A program made the position numbers and the translations under genes. The notes under the pieces are model-generated. The model did not search any database, was not told the DNA's origin, and saw only the letters and a program-made list of their open reading frames with translations. Shown piece after piece: positions 7,636 through 17,321 of a stretch of DNA of 64,000 nt. This stretch comes from Akkermansia massiliensis (GTDB lineage Bacteria > Verrucomicrobiota > Verrucomicrobiia > Verrucomicrobiales > Akkermansiaceae), in contig NZ_CP072036.1 of assembly GCF_018847375.1 (NCBI RefSeq), forward strand, positions 1,116,001 through 1,180,000, in the 5' to 3' direction. How positions within the stretch are numbered: position 1 is the stretch's first letter; each line of letters opens with the position of its first letter.

Positions 7636-8694
7636 TCAGGAAATCCAGTCCAGCATGTCCGGCGGCAGGGAACCGCGGGAGCGGATCAGGGAAAGGAAAG
7701 CTTCCTCCATTTCCGGAGGCGGCGGAAAAATGCCCGGCATGGCGCGGCCTGCGGCAAGCTCCACGGCGCCCAGGTTATGGAGCGCCAGGGGAGGGTCTAT
7801 GTAGCACATTTGCGTAGGGTCCGGCAGAATGAAATTAAGGGGGCGGCCTCCGTTCAGCAGGCGGTTCTTCGGGATCTCCGGCCCCCATTCGTCCTCCACG
7901 CCCATATTGGCCAGCAGAACGCCGGAGGAGCGGGTCACAGCGGGGTCAATCACTCCTGACAGGGCATGCCGCCGCCCTGTGGCCGTGACGGCGCAAAAGG
8001 CATGACTGACTGCATTGGTAAGAGCTTCTCCATCCGTTGCGCGCACGAATGAGGCGGAGGACAGAGGGAGAGGTTTTTCCTCCACATCCGCCACGATAAC
8101 GTTCAAGCCCCGCCTGAGCGCGTGCAGAACGATTCCGCGGCCCACTTTTCCGTACCCGATGACTACCAGGGTCCGTCCCGGGCCACTCTCAATTCCCAGC
8201 GCTTCCAGCGCGCGGAAAAAGCTTTCCCCGGTTCCCAGGCAGGTTTCTATCTGCTTGATTTTTCCGGCGTCCACCATCCACACGGGCTGCGTGCAGCGCG
8301 TATAATGCTGCGCTCCGGACCGGGTCAGTTCCACATACCCGCAGCGGCTGGGAACATGGCTGAGCGCCCCGGCGCAGTCCATCACCACATCATAGGGTCC
8401 GTCCGCCCGTTCCGCCTCCACCACGGGTATTCCATACCTGCCCAGCAGCGCGACCGTTTCCGGATCGTGGGGCATCACCGGAGAGACTGCTGCCGTCAAC
8501 TCCGCTCCCGCCGCCAGCAGGGCGGCGTATTTGGCGCAGGTATTCCGGAATACGGGGGAGGCGTCAATCACCCGGCATCCCTCCAACGGACGGCTTTCCG
8601 CCCACGTTTCACACTGGTGCAGAAGCACGGGAAATTCTTCCTGCCGGTAGAAGGGGGACAAATCTTCTAGAATGCGCGCCGGAGATACAGGCAT
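7636..8694 (-). CDS. divergent adenosylhomocysteinase-like NAD-binding protein
   Basis: About 352 residues from the ATG at 8692-8694 (MPVSPARILEDL). The central part has a Rossmann motif in the exact style of adenosylhomocysteinase: VVIGYGKVGRGIVLHALRRG, cf. GYGDVGKG. The order of other blocks also matches: a leading MPVLM-like FPVLLHQ, then GAELTAAVSP, VVMDCAGALSHV, CGYVELTRSGAQHY, and a C-terminal LPDPTQMCYIDPPLALHN. However, catalytic blocks of true SahH (DDGGD, GVSEETTTG, NVNDSVTKSKFDN) are altered or missing, and the protein is shorter than the usual 430 or so residues. It is therefore probably an NAD-dependent relative with another substrate. Upstream starts at 8751 and 8808 are possible but would add residues outside the conserved fold. 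Confidence 0.7.
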   Translation of the reverse strand: MPVSPARILEDLSPFYRQEEFPVLLHQCETWAESRPLEGCRVIDASPVFRNTCAKYAALLAAGAELTAAVSPVMPHDPETVALLGRYGIPVVEAERADGPYDVVMDCAGALSHVPSRCGYVELTRSGAQHYTRCTQPVWMVDAGKIKQIETCLGTGESFFRALEALGIESGPGRTLVVIGYGKVGRGIVLHALRRGLNVIVADVEEKPLPLSSASFVRATDGEALTNAVSHAFCAVTATGRRHALSGVIDPAVTRSSGVLLANMGVEDEWGPEIPKNRLLNGGRPLNFILPDPTQMCYIDPPLALHNLGAVELAAGRAMPGIFPPPPEMEEAFLSLIRSRGSLPPDMLDWIS

Positions 8695-9139
8695 GGCAAA
8701 AATTGTAAGGGTTCTACGGATGGAGGGCAATCTTTCTCCTCCCGTTTTCATAGAAAAACTTCGGAAAAGATGTATTTTTTGTTTAAGGGTTTTCAGAAGT
8801 TGCGGCAAATTCGAAAAGACAAACTACTGAATCATCAACCATTCTTTCTCCATGAGAGAGACATTTTTTACAGGAATTTGACTGGCGCCAAGCAGGAATG
8901 ACATCCTATTGTGGATTTTTTCTAACAAATAGATAATATTGATGTCTGTAAAAGGAAGGTACTGAGCGTAATAATTATTATATTATTTTTTGATGGAAAA
9001 AATCGTTATGTTTCATAGGCAAACAAAAATTTGCAAATAAACTTTATTGACACTGGCTCTGGATCATGCTACTGGGAAAATGATCATGGAGGATTGCTCT
9101 CCTCTAATTTCATCATCAATCCCAGTTCTTTAATGCCTT
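8695..9139. other. AT-rich region upstream of the RHS gene
   Basis: About 445 bp between divergent genes, clearly AT-richer than its flanks (for example the run near 8970-8990). It should contain the promoters of both genes. TTGACA at 9049-9054 is a possible -35 element, but I see no matching -10 at proper spacing. No gene is evident. Confidence 0.35.
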
Positions 9140-12100
9140 ATGAATACTCCAACTACTTCTTCTGCCGGCACCCCTTCTTCCATCCCCGCTTACCGCAAAT
9201 GGTACTTTGGCTCTACGGCCAAACCCATGCCGCGTGGCATGCGCGCCTCTCCGGAGCCCGATCCGCTACCGTTCGAGGAAATCCACGAACACGATGAAAT
9301 TACCGTGGGACCGCCCAGTACGTCGGCGGATGGACACAGTGCTCACGGTTACTTTACCATTCCGGAAGGAGCGGACGGTAAAAAGCTCTACGGCACCTGT
9401 TCGCTCTTCCTGGGGGTGGACGACTGGGGCAGCCTGGAAGTGAAGGACTCCAGCGGCAGCGTGGTGGCGCAGGTGGACCTGAAGAAAGACTCGCAGACGG
9501 CAGGCAAGCAGGGCGGCCATAAATACCACACGGGGACCGGCGGGGCGCAGCTGCCCTCCGGCTCCTACATTTGGGAAGTCAACCAGACCAACATCGACTA
9601 CAAGCCTGAAAAAGACAACGTCTCCATCTGCAACTACAGCATCGACGTGGTGCCGACGGAGCCGGGAGGCAAGGAGGAGCCCGAGAAGTGCCCGTGCGAG
9701 GGAGACACGTGTGATAACAGCGGCGGAACGCCGCCTTCCCCGTCGCTGGCCCGGTCGGGCTCCGCGGTGGGGAATAGCACGCTGGGAAACTACTCCTCCG
9801 CAGGGTGCAGTGTGAGTGCGGAAAGCACGGCCACCCTGATGTACTGGTCCTGCAACTTCGGAATGTTCCGGGGACTAGGAGGGATTCCTGCGGGCCTTGT
9901 GGAACTGAGGGCTGAGGAAAGTGTCTCCGGCCTGGAAAGCCCCTCCTCACTGGCCTACAACCATCCGTTGAACAGCCGCCTGGACGTGCCCGAAGGGGGA
10001 ATTGTACCCGGAGTGCGTTTTGATCTGGTGCAGGGAGACCGGGTGATTGCCATGCGCTGCTATATGAACGGGTCCGTGCTGCCCGTTGGCGTGGACACGT
10101 CGGGCGGAGGACGGGCAACGCTGGACACGGTGGAAGGACAATCCTGCCTCCGCTGGATCGTGGAAGACGGCAGCCAATACCTCTTCTCGGCGGAAACAGG
10201 AATGCTCCTCTCCTACACCACCACCGACAAGCAGGTCATCTCCAACGCGTCATCCTACCTGGACGTCAAGCATGCCGAAGACGGCTCGCTGAGGCAAATC
10301 TGGAACCTGTGGGACGGCCTGCTCAACGTGGAAAACGTCACCTCCACGGGTTACACCATCGCTCTCTATACCCCCGGCCAAATCACCGGAACGGACGAAC
10401 AGGGATTTTATACCGTTACGGGTGCTCCCTTCAAAACGTTTGTCCTCTCCCTGTCTGCGGACGGCCACTTCACCGTCACGGAGCAGACGCCGGGCAGGCA
10501 GCCCCATACCGTCACCTGGTGGAAAAACGGCCTGGCGTGGAACATGCGGAGGGGAACGGGGGAAGACGCCGTCACGACCATCCGCACGCGCACGGAGCTG
10601 GAACCGGAAGACTCGGTCTGGCAGCTGGTGACGGAAATCTCCAAAGGAGGTATCGTGGCAGAGCGCACCTGCTCCATCTATCAAACGACGGACGTAGGCG
10701 ATCTGCTGCTCACTCAAGTGGAAGGCTATCAAAGCCCGGAAGCCCAGACCACGCAATACGCCTACGACCAGTGCGGACGGCTCAAGACGGAAACGGCCCC
10801 GGACGGCAGCCAAATTCATTACGCGTATGACCTCTACGGACGCCTGCTCTCCCGCGACGAACCGTGGGCGGAAAGCGGCAGGCGCATCACGCGCTACACC
10901 TATGCGCATTCGGGAGAAGCCGACTTCAACGACGAACCCGCCACGGAAACGGTAGACCTGCTTCCGCTGGAAGGGCACATCAAGACGCTGACCACCACGG
11001 CCTACAAGTACACGACAGCCAACCACGTCAAAAGGACGGAAAAGAGGGTCACCGGACTGGGAGTAACGGGCTCGCGCCTGACGGCCACGGAACAATGGCT
11101 GGCCGGCGCGCCCGACGTCTATGCCCGCGGACGCACCCGGATGACCCGGGACCTCACCGGCGTGCAAACCTGGCACGACTACGCGGCCACGACGGAGCAC
11201 GGCGCCCTCTACACGGAAACGGTGGAAACGCGCGTCAACGGGGAAACCGTGCCGGGACAGAGCACGCGCACCACGACCTGGATCACGGCGGAAGGGCAGC
11301 GCGTCAGGGAAGAAAGCTACGCCCTGCTCACCGGCGGGGAATGGACGCTCACGGACAGCGCCTCCTATGAATTTGACACGCAGAACAGGTGGGTGAAGCG
11401 GACGGCGGGCAATGGCCGAATAACGGAGCGCGAGCTGATGTGCGACGGGCGCCTGTTGTGGGACATTGATGAAAATGGTGTAAGAATGGACTATGCCTAC
11501 GACACGGCGCGCCAACTGGTAGAAACGACCCGCTCGGCGGTGATGGACGGAGAGAAGGTCATCACGCCGGAAACCATCACCACCTACACCCTGGATGCGG
11601 CGGGGCGCATCCTCTCTACGCGCCGGGATACGGGGGCCATGATGACCAGCGAAAGCTCGGAGTACGACTTGCTGGGGAGGATAACTTCCTCTACGGACGT
11701 CCTGGGCCGGGTCACCGCCTACGCCTACAGCCAGGATGGCTTGACGACGACGCAGACCATCCCCTCGGGAGCCACGTTCGTCACGCGCAACGCGCCGGAC
11801 GGAACGGTCCTGGAAGAATCCGGCACGGGACAGCGGCATATCATCTATTCCCTCGACTTGGTTGCCGACGGCGTTCGGACCTTCACGAAAGCCGTCTCCG
11901 GGGAAACGGAAACCGAACTGCAGCGCAGCGTCGTCAACGGTGCCGGGGAAATTCTGCGCACGGGCCGGCCCAACACCATCGGGGGAGTCATTTACACGAG
12001 GAACACCTATAACGCCAAGGGACAGCTGACCAAGGAACAGACAGATGCGGAAACCGCAGCTACGACGATGGCGCCGACCCTGTGGGAATACGACGACTTC

Positions 12101-14920
12101 GGCAATAAGGTCAAGGAAACCTGGAAGCTTGCCGATCCGGCCACCGTGTCCAACTCGCGCATCACCACGTGGAGCTACGGCGTGGAACAGGCGCAGGACG
12201 GCGTCTACCGCGTCGTCACGGCGACCAGGAACAACGGCCAGGGGACTACCTATGGCGAAACGCAGAAGACGCTGGTTTCCTCCCTCTCGTCCACGCTGGA
12301 AAGCAAAACGATCTCCATTGATCCCAGAGGAAATATATCCACGCAATGGAGCGAATACGGAACAGGCGCCCTGCGGACGCAAAAAAGCACCGTACCAACC
12401 TCCGACATCACGGCCACCGCTACCGTCATCGACGGCTTCGTTACTACGCAAACGGACTACGCGGGTATTACTTCCACGCAGACCCGCGCCTATGCGGAAA
12501 CCGGCATCATCTACACTAACACGGACGGACGGGGCAACACCATTACGACACGTACCGACATCGCCGGGCGCACTGTTTCCGTTACTGACGCGGCGGGCAA
12601 CACGGCTTCTACCGCCTACGATCCCTGGTTTGACCAGCCTTCCGCCGTCACCAACGCCCTCGGGAACACGGCCTGCTACGGCTACGACCTCCGGGGCCGA
12701 AAGACCGCCGAATGGGGTACGGCCATCCAGCCCCTGCTCTTCGGCTACGACGAAGCCGACAGAATGGTCAGCCTTACCACCTTCCGGGAGGACGCGGGCG
12801 ACATCACCACCGACCCCACGGGACGCACGGACGGAGACGTCACCACCTGGAGCTATGATGAAGCCACAGGCCTCGTCACCCGCAAAACCTACGCGGACGG
12901 AACGCATGAGGACACCGCCTACAATGCCCTGAACCTCAGATCCACGCTCACGGACGCGCAGGGGGTGGTCACCACCTGGGGCTACAATCTGAAGAAAGGG
13001 GTCAACACCTCCGTCTCCTACAGCGACTCCACGCCCGGCATCCAGTACGCCTACAACTGCCTCAACCAGCTGACCCGGGTCACGGACGCCTCAGGCTCTC
13101 GCACCATCACTTACACCCCCTACAACGAACCGGACACCGATAGCATCACCATAGGAGGCGCCTCCTGCCAGATCCAGGAAAACTACGATGCCTACGGCCG
13201 GTCCTCCGGCTATACCCTGAAACAGGGAACCGACGTCCTCCAGGAAGCAAGCCAGGGCTATGAAGCCAACGGGAGGCTTGCCGGCGCCGGAATCGTGCAC
13301 GGAGGAGAAGAGCAAACCTTCGCCTACGGCTACCTGGCGGGAAGCAGCCTGCCCTCCAGCCTCGCGATGCCCAACGGCATCGTCCGGGAACTTGCCTATG
13401 AAGAACACCGCGACCTGGCAGTGGCCATAAGCTGCCGTCTGGGGGAAACCGCGCTGGTCACCCGCAGCCAGAGCTACGACGCATTGGGACGCCCGGTCAC
13501 CCGCACCCAGCAGCGGGGAACCGAAGCAACTCGTACTGACAGCTTCAGCTACAACGGCAGAAACGAACTCACCGGGGCTACTCTGGGAACAGACCCCTAC
13601 GGTTACAGCTACGACAACATCGGCAACCGCAAGACGGCGCGGGAACTGGCCGAGGAACTCACCTACGCGGCCAACGAGCTTAACCAGTACACAAGCATCG
13701 AAGAAAAAGCGGAGGCGCCTTTTGTGCCGACATACGACGCCTCGGGCAACCAGACCCTCATCAAAACCTCGACGGGCATTTGGACAGTAGTCTACAACGC
13801 GGCCAACCGCGCGGTGAGCTTCACCAGCCAGGACGGCAGTACGGTGGTGGAATGCGGCTACGACTACCAGGGACGCCGCTACATGAAGAAGGTCACCGTC
13901 AACGGAACGGTCGCCAGCCATGAACGCTACCTGTACCGTGGCTACCTGCAACTAGCGGCGTTGGACATGCTGGACAACCGGAACGTGCTTCAGACACTGC
14001 TGTGGGATCCACTGGAACCGGTGGCAACGCGTCCCCTGGCCCTGGCGCGGGAAAATGCCCTTTACTGCTATGGAGTTGACTTTAACAAGAATGTGACGGA
14101 AGTCTTCGACGCACGGGGAACGCTCGCGGCAACTTACGACTACTCGCCCTATGGGACCGTGACCGGCACGGGCAGTCTCGTCCAGCCCGTCCAATGGTCC
14201 AGCGAGATGAACGACGAAGAACTCGCCCTGGTCTATTACAACTACCGTTATTACAATCCTGCAGACGGCAGGTGGATCAATCGCGATCCAATCGCTGCAG
14301 AAGGAGGATGGAATTTGTATGGGTTTGTTGGGAATAATTCTGAAAAAAATATTGATTCATTGGGTTTAATATTTGGAAGTAAAGGAGAATTCAATATAGG
14401 TGGTAATATTATTTTTGAAGAAAGCATTGCTGATACTTTTGTGGGATCATACAAGGCGCAATGTAGTGATAATGGAAAACCAACTATGGATCGAGAAAGT
14501 TTTAGAATTGGTTTCACGGGGATTTTTTCTAAACATTCTAAATATTATTTAGATTCCCAAGAAAAATATCATGATAATGATCATAAAGTGGATTATATTA
14601 TAGTACTCACAGCAGTGGGATTAAAAGAGTCTATTTTGAATGCTCCTCTCAAGGTTGCAGGAGTAGTTATCACTGTAGCAAGTTTCTTTGCGGGACCAGG
14701 GGGAAAAGCAATTACTATTGCTCTGAATATAATTGGTGGAGGTGTAACAGCTCTTGGAATTTTTGGACCTAAAGATGAGATATTTTCGAAACAAATTAAA
14801 ATAAAATTGACATTAGCATGTGAATGTGAGGAAGCTGAGATTCCTGTCTCTGGTTATCCTATCACCATGAAAGGGGAAGCATGGTTCCCGAAACGTGATT
14901 CATTTTCTTTTGAAAAATAA
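9140..14920 (+). CDS. RHS-repeat polymorphic toxin protein
   Basis: 1926 residues. The body consists of RHS/YD repeats (YDQCGRLKTETAPDG, YAYDLYGRLLSRDEP, YDLLGRITSSTDVLGRVTAYAYS and others) that form the hollow beta-cocoon which encloses a C-terminal toxin. The core ends with the RHS-associated signature YDYSPYG ... VYYNYRYYNPADGRWINRDPI ... GGWNLYGFVGNN near residues 1655-1735. The last 190 or so residues are a variable tip encoded by AT-rich DNA, with a glycine-rich hydrophobic segment (VAGVVITVASFFAGPGGKA / ALNIIGGGVTALGIFG) suggestive of a membrane-active domain. The N-terminus shows no signal peptide, PAAR domain or Tc-toxin domain, so the export route is unclear. The ATG at 9140 is the first in frame. 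Downstream lie a secreted candidate immunity protein and displaced rhs modules. RHS assignment is firm; tip function is inference. Confidence 0.93.
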   Translation: MNTPTTSSAGTPSSIPAYRKWYFGSTAKPMPRGMRASPEPDPLPFEEIHEHDEITVGPPSTSADGHSAHGYFTIPEGADGKKLYGTCSLFLGVDDWGSLEVKDSSGSVVAQVDLKKDSQTAGKQGGHKYHTGTGGAQLPSGSYIWEVNQTNIDYKPEKDNVSICNYSIDVVPTEPGGKEEPEKCPCEGDTCDNSGGTPPSPSLARSGSAVGNSTLGNYSSAGCSVSAESTATLMYWSCNFGMFRGLGGIPAGLVELRAEESVSGLESPSSLAYNHPLNSRLDVPEGGIVPGVRFDLVQGDRVIAMRCYMNGSVLPVGVDTSGGGRATLDTVEGQSCLRWIVEDGSQYLFSAETGMLLSYTTTDKQVISNASSYLDVKHAEDGSLRQIWNLWDGLLNVENVTSTGYTIALYTPGQITGTDEQGFYTVTGAPFKTFVLSLSADGHFTVTEQTPGRQPHTVTWWKNGLAWNMRRGTGEDAVTTIRTRTELEPEDSVWQLVTEISKGGIVAERTCSIYQTTDVGDLLLTQVEGYQSPEAQTTQYAYDQCGRLKTETAPDGSQIHYAYDLYGRLLSRDEPWAESGRRITRYTYAHSGEADFNDEPATETVDLLPLEGHIKTLTTTAYKYTTANHVKRTEKRVTGLGVTGSRLTATEQWLAGAPDVYARGRTRMTRDLTGVQTWHDYAATTEHGALYTETVETRVNGETVPGQSTRTTTWITAEGQRVREESYALLTGGEWTLTDSASYEFDTQNRWVKRTAGNGRITERELMCDGRLLWDIDENGVRMDYAYDTARQLVETTRSAVMDGEKVITPETITTYTLDAAGRILSTRRDTGAMMTSESSEYDLLGRITSSTDVLGRVTAYAYSQDGLTTTQTIPSGATFVTRNAPDGTVLEESGTGQRHIIYSLDLVADGVRTFTKAVSGETETELQRSVVNGAGEILRTGRPNTIGGVIYTRNTYNAKGQLTKEQTDAETAATTMAPTLWEYDDFGNKVKETWKLADPATVSNSRITTWSYGVEQAQDGVYRVVTATRNNGQGTTYGETQKTLVSSLSSTLESKTISIDPRGNISTQWSEYGTGALRTQKSTVPTSDITATATVIDGFVTTQTDYAGITSTQTRAYAETGIIYTNTDGRGNTITTRTDIAGRTVSVTDAAGNTASTAYDPWFDQPSAVTNALGNTACYGYDLRGRKTAEWGTAIQPLLFGYDEADRMVSLTTFREDAGDITTDPTGRTDGDVTTWSYDEATGLVTRKTYADGTHEDTAYNALNLRSTLTDAQGVVTTWGYNLKKGVNTSVSYSDSTPGIQYAYNCLNQLTRVTDASGSRTITYTPYNEPDTDSITIGGASCQIQENYDAYGRSSGYTLKQGTDVLQEASQGYEANGRLAGAGIVHGGEEQTFAYGYLAGSSLPSSLAMPNGIVRELAYEEHRDLAVAISCRLGETALVTRSQSYDALGRPVTRTQQRGTEATRTDSFSYNGRNELTGATLGTDPYGYSYDNIGNRKTARELAEELTYAANELNQYTSIEEKAEAPFVPTYDASGNQTLIKTSTGIWTVVYNAANRAVSFTSQDGSTVVECGYDYQGRRYMKKVTVNGTVASHERYLYRGYLQLAALDMLDNRNVLQTLLWDPLEPVATRPLALARENALYCYGVDFNKNVTEVFDARGTLAATYDYSPYGTVTGTGSLVQPVQWSSEMNDEELALVYYNYRYYNPADGRWINRDPIAAEGGWNLYGFVGNNSEKNIDSLGLIFGSKGEFNIGGNIIFEESIADTFVGSYKAQCSDNGKPTMDRESFRIGFTGIFSKHSKYYLDSQEKYHDNDHKVDYIIVLTAVGLKESILNAPLKVAGVVITVASFFAGPGGKAITIALNIIGGGVTALGIFGPKDEIFSKQIKIKLTLACECEEAEIPVSGYPITMKGEAWFPKRDSFSFEK
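14336..14920 (+). other. variable C-terminal tip (candidate toxin domain A) of the RHS protein
   Basis: After NLYGFVGNN the sequence switches abruptly from GC-rich to AT-rich DNA, the usual core-tip border of RHS toxins. The tip encodes about 195 residues: a polar part, then two glycine-rich hydrophobic stretches, then a strand-rich tail with a CECEE motif. I recognise no nuclease, deaminase or ADP-ribosyltransferase motif. A pore-forming or membrane-damaging activity is a guess from the hydrophobic stretch. Confidence 0.55.
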
Positions 14921-14942
14921 TTAGCATAAAATAGATGAAATC

Positions 14943-15662
14943 ATGAATTATATATTATATTTATTAATTAGTGTTGTATGTATAAATTATTCTTTAGGAA
15001 ATATCCAAGAAACAAAAAGTGTTCCTGAAGTCCAAGTGAAATATAGTGGCCTAAAATTTTATCAAGATACATTAGAAATTACAATAGATATTACAGATTC
15101 AGAAAAAAATCGGAAAATGTTTAGTCTTGGAAAAAAAATAATACTTTATGATCATCAAGAGCCAGTTCCATGTAATGCTATTGGTTCATTTTCTTTTCTA
15201 TTTTCTGAAGATGGCAGTATAGCTCAAGTAAAGTTATTTTTTAAAACAGGATTGGAAAAAGTATTAAATGGGACTTTGACTGTATTAACATCGCAAAAGA
15301 CAGTTCCATTAAAAGAAAAAATAATAAAAATAAAAAAGAATGAAGAATTTAATTTAGATGAAACTTTAGTAAAAATAACATCAGTAAAAGAGTTAAAGGA
15401 CGGTTATAAAATTTCTTTTTCTTTTAAAGATTTAATCGGAATTTCTAAATTTGAATTTAAAACATTAGATGGCGTGCAACTCAAATCAAAACAAGAACGT
15501 TTGATAAGTTTTGGATTAGGCGGAACACAAGTATCTTCATATCATGTATTTACTACAAAAGAAAGTGAACAATTAAAGTTAATTATTACGCCTTATAAAT
15601 GGATTGAAATAAAATGCCTCCATATTCCTTTATTTATTAATCTGCCTATTTTGAGTAAGTAA
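14943..15662 (+). CDS. secreted protein, candidate immunity to RHS tip A
   Basis: 239 residues starting 22 bp after the RHS stop. An N-terminal signal peptide (MNYILYLLISVVCINYSLG) directs it out of the cytoplasm; the rest is lysine-rich and strand-rich, with no family I recognise. Codon use is AT-rich like the tip, not like the core. Position right behind an RHS tip is the classical place for a cognate immunity gene, and an exported location would suit a toxin that acts at the membrane or in the periplasm. Both points are inference. It could alternatively be an accessory surface protein. Confidence 0.55.
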   Translation: MNYILYLLISVVCINYSLGNIQETKSVPEVQVKYSGLKFYQDTLEITIDITDSEKNRKMFSLGKKIILYDHQEPVPCNAIGSFSFLFSEDGSIAQVKLFFKTGLEKVLNGTLTVLTSQKTVPLKEKIIKIKKNEEFNLDETLVKITSVKELKDGYKISFSFKDLIGISKFEFKTLDGVQLKSKQERLISFGLGGTQVSSYHVFTTKESEQLKLIITPYKWIEIKCLHIPLFINLPILSK

Positions 15663-15734
15663 AAGTATGATTTTATTTACAATTCTTGGATAATTGTATA
15701 AGTTCAATGATCATGTGTAATATATTAATAGGTC

Positions 15735-16417
15735 GATGAGCTTCACCAGCCGGGACGGCAGTACGGTGGTGGAATGCGACTACGACTACTAGGGACGCCG
15801 CTACATGAAGAAGGTGACGGTGAACGGAACGGTCGTCAGCTATGAACGCTACCTGTACCGCGGCTACCTGCAACTAGCGGCGTTGGACATGCTGGACAAC
15901 CGGAACGTGCTTCGGACACTGTTGTGGGATCCACTGGAACCGGTGGCCACGCGTCCCCTGGCCCTGGTGGAGGCCGCCTCTCTTTACTGCTATGGATGGG
16001 ACTTCAACAAGAATGTGACGGAAGTTTTTGATAGAGAGGGAGCTGTTGCGGCAACTTACGACTACTCGCCCTATGGGATAGTTGGCAGCACAGGCAACCT
16101 AGCCCAGCCCGTCCAATGGTCCAGCGAGATGAACGATGGCAAATTGGCTCTGGTCTATTACAACTATCGTTATTATAATCCTGCAGACGGCAGGTGGATT
16201 AACAGAGATCCTATCGCTGAAGAAGGGGGATGGAATTTGTATGGGTTTGTTGATAATGAAGTGGTATTCTCTATTGATTATCTCGGCAATGACTATCCCT
16301 GCGGGTTACATACCCATTCTTCTTATTATTGAGGGAAGTATATCAATAGAAAAAAAGAAAAATTGTGTATGCATTGAAGCAAAATTACGAACAGATGTTG
16401 GTATAGGTGTAGCATAA
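15735..16417 (+). pseudogene. displaced rhs 3' module with alternative tip B (decayed)
   Basis: From about 15735 to 16258 the sequence repeats the 3' end of the intact rhs core (13813-14335) closely: RRYMKKVTVNGT, YLYRGYLQLAALDMLDN, YDYSPYG, VYYNYRYYNPADGRWINRDPI. It has no rhs 5' part. A CAG codon of the intact copy is TAG here (15790-15792). After NLYGFVDNE a different AT-rich tip begins; its frame stops at 16330-16332, and reading appears to continue in another frame up to 16417, implying a frameshift. An ATG at 15805 could still start a shortened protein. This looks like an orphan rhs-tip cassette that could donate its tip to the intact gene by recombination through the shared core, now partly broken. 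Confidence 0.75.
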
Positions 16418-16806
16418 GACTTAAAATTAAACAAAAATGGTTGCCTATTCTGCCTGATATTGAATATTCTTTACGAACTATGGTTGCTGGATTAAGTAAT
16501 GAAAAAATACTTAAAATTGACAATTGTAATGGTAAAACTTCAACATCCTATCGGGAAGAATTATTAGGATTGTCTCATAGAATTGATGCGGGTATTACAT
16601 TATCATCTTATATACAAGCATCTTATTCTATTGATTTTAAGATAAGTGCTGGGTTAACTTTGAATGCAAAACCAATATCTTTAACTTTAGATGCAACGGG
16701 GTATGTTAAGATTGCCGCTACTTTGAAAATTCCATTTGTTATAGATCAAACTGAAGAAATCGCTAACAAATCTTTTAATGAAAATAAAAAAATATGGTCT
16801 AAATAA
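16378..16806 (+). pseudogene. remainder of tip B, separated by frameshift
   Basis: A frame open from 16378 to the stop at 16804-16806 encodes strand-rich, AT-rich sequence: IDAGITLSSYIQASYSID, then ISAGLTLNAKPISLTLDATG. It follows the orphan core without its own convincing start (a TTG at 16441 is the first candidate). Most simply it is the downstream part of tip B disconnected by frameshifts near 16330 and 16410. It could instead be a small independent protein. No known toxin motif is visible. Confidence 0.45.
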
Positions 16807-16835
16807 TGAACACGATATAATTAGTCATCTTTATT

Positions 16836-17195
16836 ATGATTTACCCTGAATCTCCTTTAACTGGATATGAATATTTCGAATTAGTTTGTGGATGTATTTT
16901 TGTAATCCTATTTTTAAGAATCCTTGTTTGGATCAAAAAAAATACTCTTAATTTTTCATTTAATAACTTCCCTTTTTCAATTATCAAACTTACAATTTAT
17001 TTATTTCTGATCTCTGGAATAAGTGGAGTTTTGTCAACAATGTATCATGGTATAAATCTATTATGGGAAAACTTTTCGAATGAACTTTTAATATCATATA
17101 CAGCATTAATTTTTTCTTATCTTATTATAGTCATTGAGTGTTTCAGAATAATAGATGTTTTGAAGAAAATCAAAAATAAATCTGCTTCCAATTGA
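16836..17195 (+). CDS. small three-helix membrane protein, candidate immunity protein B
   Basis: 119 residues with three predicted membrane segments (FELVCGCIFVILFLRILVWI, IIKLTIYLFLISGISGV, LLISYTALIFSYLIIVIE) and a basic C-terminus (DVLKKIKNKSASN). It starts 29 bp after tip B and is AT-rich like the tips. Small polytopic proteins right after RHS tips often act as immunity proteins to membrane-active toxins; here that is inferred from position and form only. Confidence 0.5.
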   Translation: MIYPESPLTGYEYFELVCGCIFVILFLRILVWIKKNTLNFSFNNFPFSIIKLTIYLFLISGISGVLSTMYHGINLLWENFSNELLISYTALIFSYLIIVIECFRIIDVLKKIKNKSASN

Positions 17196-17210
17196 AATAA
17201 TCATGAAAAA

Positions 17211-17321
17211 ATGTTTTCAGACTTGTTTTATAAGAAGCTAGCGTATTACAAAGAACACAGGAAGAGAATTGAATCGGAACATTTTCCTAGAGCTATATGG
17301 TATGGAAGAAATAGAACATAA
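17211..17321 (+). CDS. 36-codon open frame in the RHS tip array
   Basis: Starts at ATG 17211 (MFSDLFYKKLAYYKEHRKRI) and ends at TAA 17319-17321. It is basic and probably helical. It overlaps the next small frame out of phase, so it may be the first piece of a frameshifted gene rather than a real gene. Confidence 0.25.
   Translation: MFSDLFYKKLAYYKEHRKRIESEHFPRAIWYGRNRT

Noticed and set aside
10250-12907. Long open frame on the minus strand opposite the RHS gene
   Set aside because: It mirrors the GC-rich codon pattern of the plus-strand gene, has an arginine/glycine-rich translation without domains, and shows no start or promoter signals. The RHS frame is clearly the real one.
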